Positions 7,562 through 16,377 of a DNA stretch of 64,000 bases are shown here, one piece after another. The stretch's first letter is position 1, and the number at the start of each line of letters is the position of its first letter. The stretch lies in NCBI RefSeq assembly GCF_000591035.1, contig NC_022521.1, positions 372,001-436,000 on the forward strand. Direction: 5' to 3'. This stretch comes from Aeropyrum camini SY1 = JCM 12091 (GTDB taxonomy: Archaea > Thermoproteota > Thermoprotei_A > Sulfolobales > Acidilobaceae). Under the pieces are notes generated by a model. It saw only the letters and a list, made by a program, of their open reading frames with translations. It made no database searches and was not told the origin of the DNA. The translations under genes and the position numbers were made by a program.

Positions 7562-7885
7562 TTGGTCAAGGCGCCCAGAGGATATAGGAACAGGACTAGG
7601 AAGCTGCTGAGGAAGCCCGTGAGGGAGAAGGGTAGCGTACCAAGGCTCAGCACCTACCTGAGGGAGTATGAAGCTGGCGATAAGGTGGCTATAGTCATAA
7701 ACCCCTCCTTCCCCGACTGGGGTATGCCCCATAGGAGGTTCCACGGCCTCACAGGGACAATCATCGGCAGGAGGGGCGAAGCATACGAGGTGGAGGTCTA
7801 CCTGGGCAGGAAGAGGAAGACGATATTCGTACCCCCCGTCCACCTAAAGCCCCTAACCACGGCGGCTGAGAAGGGCAGCGGCTAG
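7562..7885 (+). CDS. rpl21e: Large-subunit ribosomal protein eL21 (L21e)
   Basis: A 107-residue basic protein with archaeal/eukaryotic L21e hallmarks: MVKAPRGYRNRTRKLLRK, then YEAGDKVAIVINPS, then MPHRRFHGLTGTIIGRRG. The start is TTG preceded by GGGGGAG. It heads the widespread archaeal order eL21-rpoF-DUF655-ksgA. Confidence 0.95.
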   Translation: MVKAPRGYRNRTRKLLRKPVREKGSVPRLSTYLREYEAGDKVAIVINPSFPDWGMPHRRFHGLTGTIIGRRGEAYEVEVYLGRKRKTIFVPPVHLKPLTTAAEKGSG

Positions 7886-7929
7886 GCTGGCCGGGCCCGC
7901 CCCGGGGTAACGCTGTGGGGGTGTAGCCG

Positions 7930-8271
7930 TTGGAGAGGAGGATTCTAGAGTCTAAAGCCGTCCCCTATCAGGTTGCCAAGAAGTATATGTACGAGAGGGT
8001 TAAGGAGGGAGATATAATATCCATACAGGAGTCCACCTGGGAGTACTTCAGGAGGGTGGTCCTCTGGGACGATCCAGAGGCTGCCATCGAACTAGTCGAG
8101 GAGATCGTGAGGGAGGGTGTAAGCCGGGAGGCCGCCGCGAACATAGCGAGCATCTGCCCCAGGACCGAGGGCGAGCTGAGGAGCATTCTCGAGATGGACA
8201 GGAGTATAACCTCGGTCCACGAGATGGCGAGCAAGCTATACCCCATAGTCTCCAAGTATTGCAGGGGGTAG
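7930..8271 (+). CDS. rpoF: DNA-directed RNA polymerase subunit F (Rpo4)
   Basis: A 113-residue small acidic helical protein: KAVPYQVAKKYMYER, then ASICPRTEGELRSIL. The latter matches the HRDC-like part of Rpb4/RpoF (NI.P..EDEVRAIL). With Rpo7 it forms the polymerase stalk. The gene order with eL21 upstream and DUF655/ksgA downstream is the conserved archaeal context. The start is TTG 7930. Confidence 0.88.
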   Translation: MERRILESKAVPYQVAKKYMYERVKEGDIISIQESTWEYFRRVVLWDDPEAAIELVEEIVREGVSREAAANIASICPRTEGELRSILEMDRSITSVHEMASKLYPIVSKYCRG

Positions 8272-8363
8272 CCTCCGCCCCCTCTTTAGCCAGGGATTAA
8301 CAGTTTAATCTCCGCGTCTCAACCATATTATGTTGATAGCGGCTGTATGGAGAGTGTTGAGAA

Positions 8364-9344
8364 GTGTCTAGACAGCCCCGCCCCCGCGACAGGAAGCCGT
8401 CCCTCCAGGGGAGGCCGCAGCCACATATAGCCGCCCTGGAGGTCGAGGCTATAGTTCTCGACTACATACCGGAGGGCAATCCGAGGGACCCCCATAGGGA
8501 GCATCGCAGCAAGCCCGTTGTCCAGGGGCTGGGCGTTAGGAGGCTGCACCTCGTAGACGGCGTCCCTCTCCACGAGGTGGATATACTGGAGCGTGTCACC
8601 CTGGCGCGGGAGGTGGTGTACAACGTCCCCATAATAGCCCGCCTCCCCGGGGGGGTGGAGAGGAGGGTGAAGAGCGTTAGCGTCGCGGTTACATGCCTCC
8701 CGGGCCAGGCGCGGGAGGGCGGGGTTAGGGAGATATACTGCTACCCACTCTCCTACGCGGACCAGGCGACGCTGGAGGCGCTGCAGCAGCTGCTGGGTGA
8801 GGGGGATGAGAGGCACAGGTATATACTGGTCGACTCGCCGGACAAGCTGTCGGAGGTGGCCAGGGGCCACGGGCTCTCGGGGAAGATTGTGAGCACGCCC
8901 AGGGACCCCATATCCTACCAGGACCTCACCGACGTGGCCAGGGCTACCCTTCCGGACGCTGTTAGGAAGCTCGTCAGGGAGAGGGAGGAGTTTTTCGTGG
9001 AGTTCTTCAACGTGGCCGAGCCTATAAACATCAGGATACACGCGCTCGAAGCCCTCAAGGGGGTGGGCAAGAAGATGGCCAGGCACCTCCTACTCGAGAG
9101 GGAGAGGAGGAGGTTCACGAGTTTTGAGGAGGTTAAGAAGATTCTCAAGATAGACCCTGCGGAGGCTCTCGCCGAGAAGATATTGGAGGAGATAGAGTGT
9201 AGGGACACCGTCAAGTACTACTTCTTCGTGGAGCCCTGCGACCCCTCCAAGCCCTACCTAGGCTATACTGAGAGGATGTGGAAGTCCTATGCAGCCAGGG
9301 TTAGGGCGAGGAGGGAGGCGGCGGGCGGAGAGTCTGGTTCGTAG
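8364..9344 (+). CDS. DUF655 protein (OB-like plus helix-hairpin-helix), long form
   Basis: A nucleic-acid-binding protein of unknown role, always found near rpoF and ksgA in archaea. The N-terminal EAIVLDYIPEGN and KPVVQGLGVRRLHLVD belong to an OB-like domain. The C-terminal FVEFFNVAEPINIRIHALEALKG then GKKMARHLL is the DUF655 helix-hairpin-helix. The two halves are usually adjacent in ~190-residue relatives (recalled). Here about 90 residues lie between them, including REIYCYPLSYADQATLEALQ and GDERHRYILVDSPDKL. The start is GTG 8364, with TATA candidates at 8302-8309 and 8326-8334. Confidence 0.8.
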   Translation: MSRQPRPRDRKPSLQGRPQPHIAALEVEAIVLDYIPEGNPRDPHREHRSKPVVQGLGVRRLHLVDGVPLHEVDILERVTLAREVVYNVPIIARLPGGVERRVKSVSVAVTCLPGQAREGGVREIYCYPLSYADQATLEALQQLLGEGDERHRYILVDSPDKLSEVARGHGLSGKIVSTPRDPISYQDLTDVARATLPDAVRKLVREREEFFVEFFNVAEPINIRIHALEALKGVGKKMARHLLLERERRRFTSFEEVKKILKIDPAEALAEKILEEIECRDTVKYYFFVEPCDPSKPYLGYTERMWKSYAARVRARREAAGGESGS

Positions 9345-10122
9345 GGTCCTAGGGCTCGCCGGCCTCAGGCCCAGCGACAGGCTGGGCCAGCACTTCATAA
9401 TAGACGATAGGGCGGTGGGCGAGTTCCTAAAGCCTATAACGCGGGCCGCGGAGGGAGGCCTCCGGGAAGCCCTTGAGATAGGGCCGGGGGCGGGCTCTAT
9501 AACCCTGCCAGCGGCCGGCGTCCTCGACAGGATAGTCGCGGTGGAGCTGGACCGCAGGCTAGCCTCAGCCCTCTCCACCCTGGCACCCCCCTCCGTGGCT
9601 GTTGTTGTGGGCGACGGGTTGAAGTATGCGGCCGTATCGAGGGCGCCGCTGGTCTACTCCAACACGCCCTTCAACCTCTCCCCCGCTATAGTGGAGGCCC
9701 TGGCCTCCAACAACAGGGTGTCGGCGGCCGTTCTGGGCGTCCAGTACGAGGTGGCGAGGAGGATGGTGGCCAGGCCGGGTAGCAGGGACTACAGCAGGCT
9801 CTCAGTGCTAGTCTCCCTAGTGTTCGAGGCGGAGTTGACGGGGGTTGTCAAGCCTCAGGCCTACTACCCCAGGCCCCAGGTCCTCACCGCCGTGGTGGTC
9901 GTCAGGAGGCTTAGGAGGTGGAGGAGCCTCTACTCCGTGGCGATGGAGCTGGCGGGCTGCGCGTTCACCCAGAGAAACAAGAAGGCCTCTAAGGTGCTGA
10001 GAAGATGCTTGGAGGCGGCGGGGTGCACCCCGCCCCGGTGGCTCGAGACGCTGGGTGACGCTAGGGTATGGATGCTGGAGCCCTGGGATTTCGTGAGGCT
10101 TGCGGAGGCCTGCAGAGGGTAG
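9289..10122 (+). CDS. ksgA: 16S rRNA (adenine-N6)-dimethyltransferase KsgA/Dim1
   Basis: A 277-residue enzyme that dimethylates two adenosines at the 3' end of 16S rRNA. The SAM-binding motifs are LGQHFIIDD, ALEIGPGAGSITL and VAVELDRRL. The catalytic motif is SNTPFNLS (the N-x-P-[YF] motif), followed by QYEVARRMVARPGSRDYSR. The start is ATG 9289, the only start before the conserved N terminus, giving a 56-bp overlap with DUF655. It is probably one operon with the genes either side. Confidence 0.94.
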   Translation: MQPGLGRGGRRRAESLVRRVLGLAGLRPSDRLGQHFIIDDRAVGEFLKPITRAAEGGLREALEIGPGAGSITLPAAGVLDRIVAVELDRRLASALSTLAPPSVAVVVGDGLKYAAVSRAPLVYSNTPFNLSPAIVEALASNNRVSAAVLGVQYEVARRMVARPGSRDYSRLSVLVSLVFEAELTGVVKPQAYYPRPQVLTAVVVVRRLRRWRSLYSVAMELAGCAFTQRNKKASKVLRRCLEAAGCTPPRWLETLGDARVWMLEPWDFVRLAEACRG

Positions 10123-10145
10123 AGGTGTCCTGGAGCGGCGGCTCG

Positions 10146-10715
10146 ATGAGGGTCTACATAAACAGGTGCACCTACCCGCCCTCCGACGACACGGTGCTGG
10201 CGCTGGAGGCTATGGAGGCCTTGAGGAGGGAGGGGAGAGTCTATAGGAGCGCGCTAGACCTCGGCACGGGCAGCGGAGCCCTAGCCCTCGCAGCCCTCAG
10301 AGTGCTAGGGGCGTGGAGGGTTGTGGCGGTAGACGCCTATCCCTGCCCCGCCCTAGCTGCGAGGGCCACGCTACCCCCCCAGGCTCTAGTGGCCCTCTGC
10401 CCCTACGCCTCCTGCGTCAGCGGCGGCTTCGACATAGCCCTGGTGAACCCGCCGTACCTACCCGAGAAGCCGCCTCTCCCCGGTGGACAAGGGTGCAGCC
10501 CCACACTGGCGGAGGCCTGGGCTGGCGAGGGTGTTATGAGGGGGATGCTGGAGGCCGCTGGGAGGCTGGCAAGGGAGGTCCTCGCCGTCTACTCCAGCCT
10601 CTCAGGCGTCACACCCCAGGAGGTCCTGGGTGCCATGGGCTTCGCCTCCAGGGTGCTCGCCTCAGAGAGGTTCTTCATGGAGAGGCTTGAGGTGGTGCAC
10701 GCTTGGAGAGGTTGA
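10146..10715 (+). CDS. HemK/PrmC-like methyltransferase
   Basis: A class I SAM methyltransferase: LDLGTGSGALALAAL (motif I), VAVDAYP, and VNPPYLP, the NPPY signature of N5-glutamine methyltransferases. The archaeal ksgA neighbour of this type resembles the release-factor methylase HemK/Mtq2 but can also modify other substrates. I chose ATG 10146 (after GGAG) because MRVYINRCTYPPSDD begins the conserved part. An ATG at 10068 would extend the protein to 215 residues and overlap ksgA by 55 bp. It overlaps trmJ by 13 bp. Confidence 0.82.
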   Translation: MRVYINRCTYPPSDDTVLALEAMEALRREGRVYRSALDLGTGSGALALAALRVLGAWRVVAVDAYPCPALAARATLPPQALVALCPYASCVSGGFDIALVNPPYLPEKPPLPGGQGCSPTLAEAWAGEGVMRGMLEAAGRLAREVLAVYSSLSGVTPQEVLGAMGFASRVLASERFFMERLEVVHAWRG

Positions 10716-11434
10716 GGATAGTCCTCGTTGAGACTGAGGGCGCGGTTAACCTGGGGTTCGTGGCTAGGCTGGCCGAGAACTTCGAGGCCGACGAGCTCTA
10801 CCTCGTCTCCCCCCGGGCTAGCCTGGAGGAGGCGAGGAGGTATGCGGCCAGGGCTGCCTGGAGGCTTGACGCTGCAGTGGTTGTCGGCAGCCTGGAGGAG
10901 GCTCTCAAGGGGGTCTCAGCCAGCCTGTGCACCAGCTCGCACACGAGCGAGAGGGACGCCCTCAGGGCCCCGCTAGCCCCCTGGGAGGCTGCTGAGGTCC
11001 TAGCAGCCACCCCAGGCACCGTGGCCCTCGTTTTCGGCAGGGAGAGCGTGGGCCTGACCCGCGGCGAGATAGCTCTCTGCAGCCTCTACTCCTCCATCCC
11101 CGCTAGCCCCAGATATCCCTCCCTCAACCTCTCGAACGCGGCCGCGATATACCTGTACGAGGTTTACAGGGCTAGGAGGGCTGGGGCTGTTGCAAGGGGT
11201 GCGGTTGACGAGAGGCTTCTAGCGCTGCTCAGGGCCTACGCCTCCGCGCTGGCCTCGAGGCTCGTGCATAGGGAGAGGGCGTCGGAGGTGGCGGTCTCCC
11301 TTGTCAGGATGGCGTCCAAGAGCGTTATGGCGCGGAGGGAGGTTGAAAACCTGATATATCTCCTCTCCAAGGCGTGTAGGGCTGTGGAGGGGTGTATGGA
11401 TGAGGTTCCTCGCTACCTGCAACCCGGGGACTGA
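10703..11434 (+). CDS. trmJ: tRNA 2'-O-methyltransferase TrmJ (SPOUT family)
   Basis: The SPOUT (SpoU) knot is clear: RIVLVETEGAVNLGFVAR at the N terminus, TVALVFGRESVGLTRGEI, then SIPASPRYPSLNLSNAAAI. This set is typical of TrmJ, which methylates the ribose of residue 32 in tRNA. The C-terminal ~80 residues are helical as in archaeal TrmJ. The start is TTG 10703 overlapping the HemK-like gene. It overlaps the next methyltransferase by 35 bp. Confidence 0.85.
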   Translation: MERLRIVLVETEGAVNLGFVARLAENFEADELYLVSPRASLEEARRYAARAAWRLDAAVVVGSLEEALKGVSASLCTSSHTSERDALRAPLAPWEAAEVLAATPGTVALVFGRESVGLTRGEIALCSLYSSIPASPRYPSLNLSNAAAIYLYEVYRARRAGAVARGAVDERLLALLRAYASALASRLVHRERASEVAVSLVRMASKSVMARREVENLIYLLSKACRAVEGCMDEVPRYLQPGD

Positions 11435-12464
11435 GGATGTTGTGGCCAGGGAGATAGTGGAGGAGGTTGAGTCGGCGGAGGTGGAGGAGGTCGGCGAGTA
11501 TAGGGGGAGGATAGTCTTCAGCACCTCGGGGGAGCCCTGGCTGGTATTGGAGCAGCTATACGGTCTGAGGAGCATCCACTCAGCCTCCCTCCTCCTGGCC
11601 GAGTCGGAGGTGCCCACGGGTAGGGAGGGGCTCCGGGAAATCTGGAGGGCCGCATACAGCAGCGGCGCCCACCTCCACATACCCCCGGGGGCTACATTCG
11701 CGGTTAGGGGGGAGAGGATTGGGGAGGGCCACGGCTACACGAGCGTGGAGATAGCCTCAACCGTGGGCGACGCCGTCCAGAGGGCGGCTGAGGAGGAGCT
11801 GGGGTGGAGGCCTCTGGTTAGGCTTAACAGCCCCCAGGTGGTGATACACGCCGAGGTCGACGTCTCCACTTTCAGGCTCGGCGTCCTCGTCACGGGGGAG
11901 AGGAGCAGGCACAGGAGGAGGTACAGGGTCTACGACCACCCGGCCGCCCTGAAGGCCAGCCTCGCGTACGTTATGCTCAGGCTTGCCGGGGCTAGGGATG
12001 GAGAAGTTATACTCGACCCCATGTGCGGGGGCGGCACGGTGGCGGTGGAGGCCGCCCTCCTCTTCGAGGACTCCAAGGTGTACTGTGTAGACCTTAACCC
12101 CCGCCACACCTGGGGAGCCCGGCTCAACGCCGAGACGGCTAGGGTAGGCGGGAGGGTTGAAGTCTACACATGGGACGCGCGGCGGGTGCACGAGATACTT
12201 GGGGAGGAGAGCGTCGACAGGATAGTGAGCAACCCGCCCTACGGTATAAGGCTCGGGGACCCTGTTGACGTCAGGGTACTCTACAGGGAGTTCATGCCCT
12301 CGGCGGCCAGGGTTCTCAGGAGGGGTGGGAGGGCGGCTATAATAACGGCTGAGACAAAAGCCCTCTCCACAGCGGCGAGGGCCTCGGGGATGAGGATAGT
12401 TGGGGTGAGGAGGGTGAGGCACGGGGACCTCTGGGTCGACATCGTCGTCATGGAAAAACCATGA
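11400..12464 (+). CDS. THUMP-domain tRNA (guanine-N2)-methyltransferase, Trm14-like
   Basis: A 354-residue protein with an N-terminal ferredoxin-like/THUMP region (MRFLATCNPGTEDVVARE; FAVRGERIGEGHGYTSVEIA) and a C-terminal Rossmann methyltransferase: ILDPMCGGGTVAVEAAL, YCVDLNPRHTWGA, and catalytic SNPPYGIRLGD. This is the architecture of archaeal Trm14 (m2G6) and Trm11 (m2G10). The DPMCGGGT form and length favour Trm14. It is the last gene of a run of three methyltransferases after ksgA. Confidence 0.82.
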   Translation: MRFLATCNPGTEDVVAREIVEEVESAEVEEVGEYRGRIVFSTSGEPWLVLEQLYGLRSIHSASLLLAESEVPTGREGLREIWRAAYSSGAHLHIPPGATFAVRGERIGEGHGYTSVEIASTVGDAVQRAAEEELGWRPLVRLNSPQVVIHAEVDVSTFRLGVLVTGERSRHRRRYRVYDHPAALKASLAYVMLRLAGARDGEVILDPMCGGGTVAVEAALLFEDSKVYCVDLNPRHTWGARLNAETARVGGRVEVYTWDARRVHEILGEESVDRIVSNPPYGIRLGDPVDVRVLYREFMPSAARVLRRGGRAAIITAETKALSTAARASGMRIVGVRRVRHGDLWVDIVVMEKP

Positions 12465-12485
12465 GTCTTGGAAGGCTCAGAGACC

Positions 12486-13781
12486 CTAACCTGGCCACCC
12501 TGGATGCGGGTAGACGGGGGTTGCATACGCCTGGCCCACGGGCCAGACGGTAAATCTCCTCCCGTTTATCCACTGGCCCACGAGGACCTCCCTCTCATTC
12601 TGGAGCCCCGTCTGGGGGTCTAGGTCGAAGGGGCCTGCGAACGTCATTATCTTTATGTTCTTCAGGGACTCGTAGATGGCGTCTGGATCTAGGCTGCCAG
12701 CGTCTTCTGCAGCCTTAGCCACTGCAAGCACTGCCAGCGCTGCCATGGCGGCATGGTAGCCTGGCTCTGATACTGGGTGTCCTAGGCTCTCCATCGCCTC
12801 CCTGAAGAGACTATAGAACTCCTCCCTGCTCGGGCCGAACCATTCGTAGCCTTCTGCGGCGGTGTAGGGTTTCGAGGCGAGCTCCCAGAGCGTGGGGTAG
12901 AGTATGGCTTGGGATAGGGCGCCTAGCTCGTCGTAGAACTCGGGTACCGAGGGGGCTACAGCCATTGCTATGAACTTCGCCTCCACTCCATAGCTGCTCA
13001 TAGCCCTTACTAGCTCTACTCCATCCCTGAATCCGCCTATGGCTATTATCACATCTGGATTAGAAGCCTGCAGCCTGAGGGCGAGGGCGCCCAGGTCCTC
13101 CTCACTAGCCTGGGGTGGGTATGCCGAGTAGAGCACTACCACAAAACCCTGCTCGACTGCCCTGTTTCTCGTGGCCTCAGCCACTGCAGCCGCGAACTCG
13201 GTGTCCTGATAAACTATAGCCAGGTTCCTCGACTGAATGTCGAGTATGCTCACCATCTCCAGGACAGGGGTAAAGTATTCTTCCGCGGGAGCCCCCACAA
13301 GCAGTGTCTTACCCTCAGGATTCGCCACGCCGGCTGGGGCATCGCCATAGACTACGGAGACCACCCCGTACTCCCTGGCAGCCTCCACAGCATCAACCAG
13401 GATGCCCGGATCGCATGGTGCAAGCATGATCCCTACACCCCTTTGCCTCGCCATGTACTCGATTAGCCTCACAGCGTTGGCCGGATCCCCCTTGTCGTCC
13501 TCCTGGAGCAGTTTTACGGTGACTTTTGACCCTCCTACATTGACGCCGCCATTGCTATTCAGCCACTCCACAGCAGCCATGGCGCCCGCCAGAGCCTGCT
13601 CGCAAGTCTCTACCGATGTTCCACTGGATAGTGAGAAAACGCCGCCGATCAAAAGTTCCTCAGGCTCCCCGCCGCCCAGCCCCGTTATAAGAAGGGCGGC
13701 TGCCCCTAGTACCAGTAGTGCCGCCGCGCCAGCCACGACTGCTAGAGTCCGCGAGACCGGTAGCCTAGCAGGGGCTGCCAA
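12486..13781 (-). CDS. Membrane-anchored ABC solute-binding protein, Leu/Ile/Val (LivK) family
   Basis: Residues ~11-34 are a signal/anchor helix (RTLAVVAGAAALLVLGAAAL). The rest fits the Peripla_BP_6 fold: LIGGVFSLSSGTSVETCEQ, AAVEWLNSNGG, DDKGDPANAVRLIEYM, and GYHAAMAALAVLAVA. Such proteins bind amino acids, amides or related ligands outside the membrane. No permease or ATPase gene lies nearby, so it is an orphan in this window. The start is TTG 13781, and a TATA box (CATATTTTTAAGG, ~13793-13804) lies just upstream. It is divergent from the next gene. Confidence 0.85.
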   Translation of the reverse strand: MAAPARLPVSRTLAVVAGAAALLVLGAAALLITGLGGGEPEELLIGGVFSLSSGTSVETCEQALAGAMAAVEWLNSNGGVNVGGSKVTVKLLQEDDKGDPANAVRLIEYMARQRGVGIMLAPCDPGILVDAVEAAREYGVVSVVYGDAPAGVANPEGKTLLVGAPAEEYFTPVLEMVSILDIQSRNLAIVYQDTEFAAAVAEATRNRAVEQGFVVVLYSAYPPQASEEDLGALALRLQASNPDVIIAIGGFRDGVELVRAMSSYGVEAKFIAMAVAPSVPEFYDELGALSQAILYPTLWELASKPYTAAEGYEWFGPSREEFYSLFREAMESLGHPVSEPGYHAAMAALAVLAVAKAAEDAGSLDPDAIYESLKNIKIMTFAGPFDLDPQTGLQNEREVLVGQWINGRRFTVWPVGQAYATPVYPHPGWPG

Positions 13782-13865
13782 GCCGGTGCACCCTTAAAAA
13801 TATGGTTAGTCTCCAGATTAAAGGGTTGGTGATAAGGCCTGGGCCGGCTAGAGTGCCTCCTGTCA

Positions 13866-15317
13866 ATGCTAGAGAGGGTTAAGCCGGGGAGAGGGCCCGA
13901 GTGGGGTGGAGGGGGGATATACTCCCTGAGGCTCCACAGGGGGAGCCTCTTCTACACTCTAGCCTTCGAAGCCGTCTCCACCCTCCTCAGGGGCGACTGC
14001 AGCTGGGACTCCTACGACTACAGCCTGGTAGGGCCTCCCCCCAGGAGCGGGGGCGACACTTACAACGCGGTGGAGGCAGTCGACGGCAAGATCTACTTCG
14101 GCGGCTGGGCCCACGCCCCCGCGGTTCTCGAGAGGAAGGGCCGGGGGAGGCTGGCTGAGGTCCTCTTCACGAACAAGTACAGCATACTCCACGAGATGGA
14201 TGTTGACACGGGTGAGGTGAAGCTCCTGTGGAAGGAGGGGGCGGGGGATAGGAGGCTCTGGGCCTGCGAGGTGTCCGAGGTCCTCTACAACCCGCTCCGC
14301 GACACCCTACTGCTCGCCCGGGGCGACGGCCATATAAACTGTGGGGTGTTCGAGGCGGGGAGGCGTGGGGGTGTGAGGAAGCTCTCCCCAACCCCGGTCT
14401 TGAAGGGGGAGGTTTTCATGGATATGGCCTGCTTCTCGATACACCACGGCTGGGGCGGCAACCCGGGTCTCACGTGCGTCGACCTAGAGAGCGGCGAGAC
14501 CGTCTACACCGGGGAGGCGGTCCCGGAGGAGGCGGGGCTGGACGGAGGAGGTCTCGACCATTATAGGGAGGGGGCTGTGTTCCAGCTCCACACGAGGGTT
14601 TACGTGGCCCACAAGGGAGGCTTTACAGTGTTCGACCCGGAGGGCGGCGGGGAGCCCCGGTTCTACAGGGTTCTAGACTTCGGGGACAACCCCTACAGCC
14701 CCACAAGGACTAACGCACTCTACCTCGGCGGAGGGGTTCTCGTGCCTTTCAACACGCCCACGGCGGCGACAGTCAGGGGTACAGACGAGCTGCACAGCAG
14801 TGTGCAGAGGTCCTCGAGGCGCTCCCCCGCGCCCACACTACTGGTCTACGTGACCCCCAGTGACATGCGGATTGTGGGGAGCCTCGGGGCTAGGGTCACC
14901 TCTATGGAGGCTCTGGGGGACAAGGTGCTCCTAGCCTGGTCGACGCAGCCCAACTTCGAGAGGTATGACGCCACAGCGGCGGACGCCTCTGTACGGGGGG
15001 TCGCCGTGCTCAGCCAAGACGCCCTCCTGGCTGGCAGGCCGCCGCCGCTCAGCATAAGAGTTGACCCGGGCTGGGTGGGTGATAGGGTCTTCGGGGGGAT
15101 ACCGCTCTACGGCTACAGGGAGCTCCATGTCGACCCGCGGGGGGGTAGTGTAGCTCTCGAGGCCTACGAGGTCTCCGACGAGGCCCCCGTGAAGTACGGA
15201 CGCGAGGTCGTCGAGGGCGGGGGGTGGGTGGACGCCTCGAACCTCACTGACAGCCTGGTTGTGATGAGGATTGTGAAGCCGCCCCGCGAGGGCATGGTTA
15301 GGGTGAGGGCCCTCTAG
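13866..15317 (+). CDS. Uncharacterised archaeal protein, probably DUF2139-like beta-propeller
   Basis: A 483-residue protein without signal peptide or membrane helix. Repeated short strands with Gly-Gly turns (GGDTYNAVEAVDGKIYFGGW; GEVFMDMACFSIHHGWGG; ALYLGGGVLVPF) suggest a propeller. The GDTYNAVEA/FGGW segment recalls the archaeal DUF2139 family, an attribution from memory. The function is unknown. The start is ATG 13866, with GATTAAAGGG (13828-13837) as the likely TATA box. It converges with tyrA, overlapping by 4 bp. Confidence 0.6.
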   Translation: MLERVKPGRGPEWGGGGIYSLRLHRGSLFYTLAFEAVSTLLRGDCSWDSYDYSLVGPPPRSGGDTYNAVEAVDGKIYFGGWAHAPAVLERKGRGRLAEVLFTNKYSILHEMDVDTGEVKLLWKEGAGDRRLWACEVSEVLYNPLRDTLLLARGDGHINCGVFEAGRRGGVRKLSPTPVLKGEVFMDMACFSIHHGWGGNPGLTCVDLESGETVYTGEAVPEEAGLDGGGLDHYREGAVFQLHTRVYVAHKGGFTVFDPEGGGEPRFYRVLDFGDNPYSPTRTNALYLGGGVLVPFNTPTAATVRGTDELHSSVQRSSRRSPAPTLLVYVTPSDMRIVGSLGARVTSMEALGDKVLLAWSTQPNFERYDATAADASVRGVAVLSQDALLAGRPPPLSIRVDPGWVGDRVFGGIPLYGYRELHVDPRGGSVALEAYEVSDEAPVKYGREVVEGGGWVDASNLTDSLVVMRIVKPPREGMVRVRAL

Positions 15318-16123
15318 CACTCCTCCAGCAGCCTGTAGAGCAGGCTGTACCTCGGTCTCCCCCGCCCCCTAGGCCCCGCCCCCCGGGCTACCTCCAGGAG
15401 GGCCGAAGCTAGCCTGGCCGCCGCCTCCCTGGTGTGGGGGCTTGAAAGTATCTCCCCCCTCAGCTCAGGGGTGTCGGAGAGGACGGACTCGGCAAGCATG
15501 CTCAAGACCCTGTAGGTTGTTGAGGGTAGGGGCGAGTCAAGGGCTAGCCCCTCACCCTTGAGGGCGGCGTGCAGCGCCTCGGCCAGGGCGTAGACCAGGC
15601 CTATAGAGTAGCCCGCCAGCCTGTCGTGCTCCTCCCAGCTGCCGATCCTTACGGTGTTGAAGCCCATCTCCCTGTAGAGCCTCTCAGCCTCCTCGACGCC
15701 CTCCCGCCCGGGGAAGGGCATGACTGCCACGTAGTGCTTCTCAGGCCTCGACATCCTCCCCCCGAATAGGGGGTGGGTGAGCGCTGCAAGCGCCCCCGGA
15801 GGCATACCTCTAGCCCCGGCCACCACATCCCTCTTGAACGTGGCCGTGTCCACCACTAGCGTGCCCGGGCGCGAGGACTCCGCGGCCTCCACCATAACCC
15901 TCCCGGCGGTGGGGCCCGGGACGGCGACAACTATGGCCTCGCTCTCCGCGGCCAGGCCCTCCATGCTGCCGAAGCTCAGACCACCGTAGTGTGAGGCCGC
16001 CTCCACGGCCTTACCACCGTCTATGTCGTAGAAGCAGACCCTCCACCCACGGGCCGCCGCAGCCCTTGCTAGGGCCCTTGCAACGCTCCCCGCGCCCACG
16101 AACCCGATTCCACACAGCGCCAA
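15314..16123 (-). CDS. tyrA: Prephenate dehydrogenase-family protein
   Basis: Eleventh gene of the aromatic operon; it should oxidise prephenate (or arogenate) towards tyrosine. The Rossmann motif GIGFVGAGSVARALARA is at the N terminus. Later come VVDTATFKRDV and ALTHPLFGGRMSRPEKHYV, with the active-site histidine and arginine region of TyrA. I chose TTG 16123 (269 residues), 6 bp after the mutase stop. An ATG at 16192 would add 23 residues that overlap chorismate mutase. No ACT domain is visible, so feedback control by that route is unlikely. Confidence 0.85.
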   Translation of the reverse strand: MALCGIGFVGAGSVARALARAAAARGWRVCFYDIDGGKAVEAASHYGGLSFGSMEGLAAESEAIVVAVPGPTAGRVMVEAAESSRPGTLVVDTATFKRDVVAGARGMPPGALAALTHPLFGGRMSRPEKHYVAVMPFPGREGVEEAERLYREMGFNTVRIGSWEEHDRLAGYSIGLVYALAEALHAALKGEGLALDSPLPSTTYRVLSMLAESVLSDTPELRGEILSSPHTREAAARLASALLEVARGAGPRGRGRPRYSLLYRLLEEC

Positions 16124-16128
16124 CCCCG

Positions 16129-16377
16129 CTAACCCCCCCTCGCCTGCTCTCTGAGACACTCCTCTATAACCATCCTGTATAGGGGTCTCCACCTGTGGGG
16201 CAACCTAGCCAGGACCTCGGCCTCCCTGGCCTCGTCCCTCAGCCCCATGCCAGCCCTCCTCTTCTCCTCACCCACCCTCCTGCACAGCTCCAGCCTCTCC
16301 TCCAGCAGCTCGACTATCCTTGAGTCAAGCTCGTCTATCCGCCTCCTCGCCTCGTCAATCCTCCCCACCGGAGACAC
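16129..16377 (-). CDS. aroQ: Chorismate mutase, AroQ type
   Basis: An 82-residue all-helical protein: RIDELDSRIVELLEERLELC, then VGEEKRRAG and LRDEAREAEVLARL. This is the minimal AroQ chorismate mutase, which converts chorismate to prephenate as a dimer. Here it is a separate chain instead of being fused to TyrA or PheA. The start is GTG 16377, overlapping aroC by 23 bp. Confidence 0.92.
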   Translation of the reverse strand: MSPVGRIDEARRRIDELDSRIVELLEERLELCRRVGEEKRRAGMGLRDEAREAEVLARLPHRWRPLYRMVIEECLREQARGG

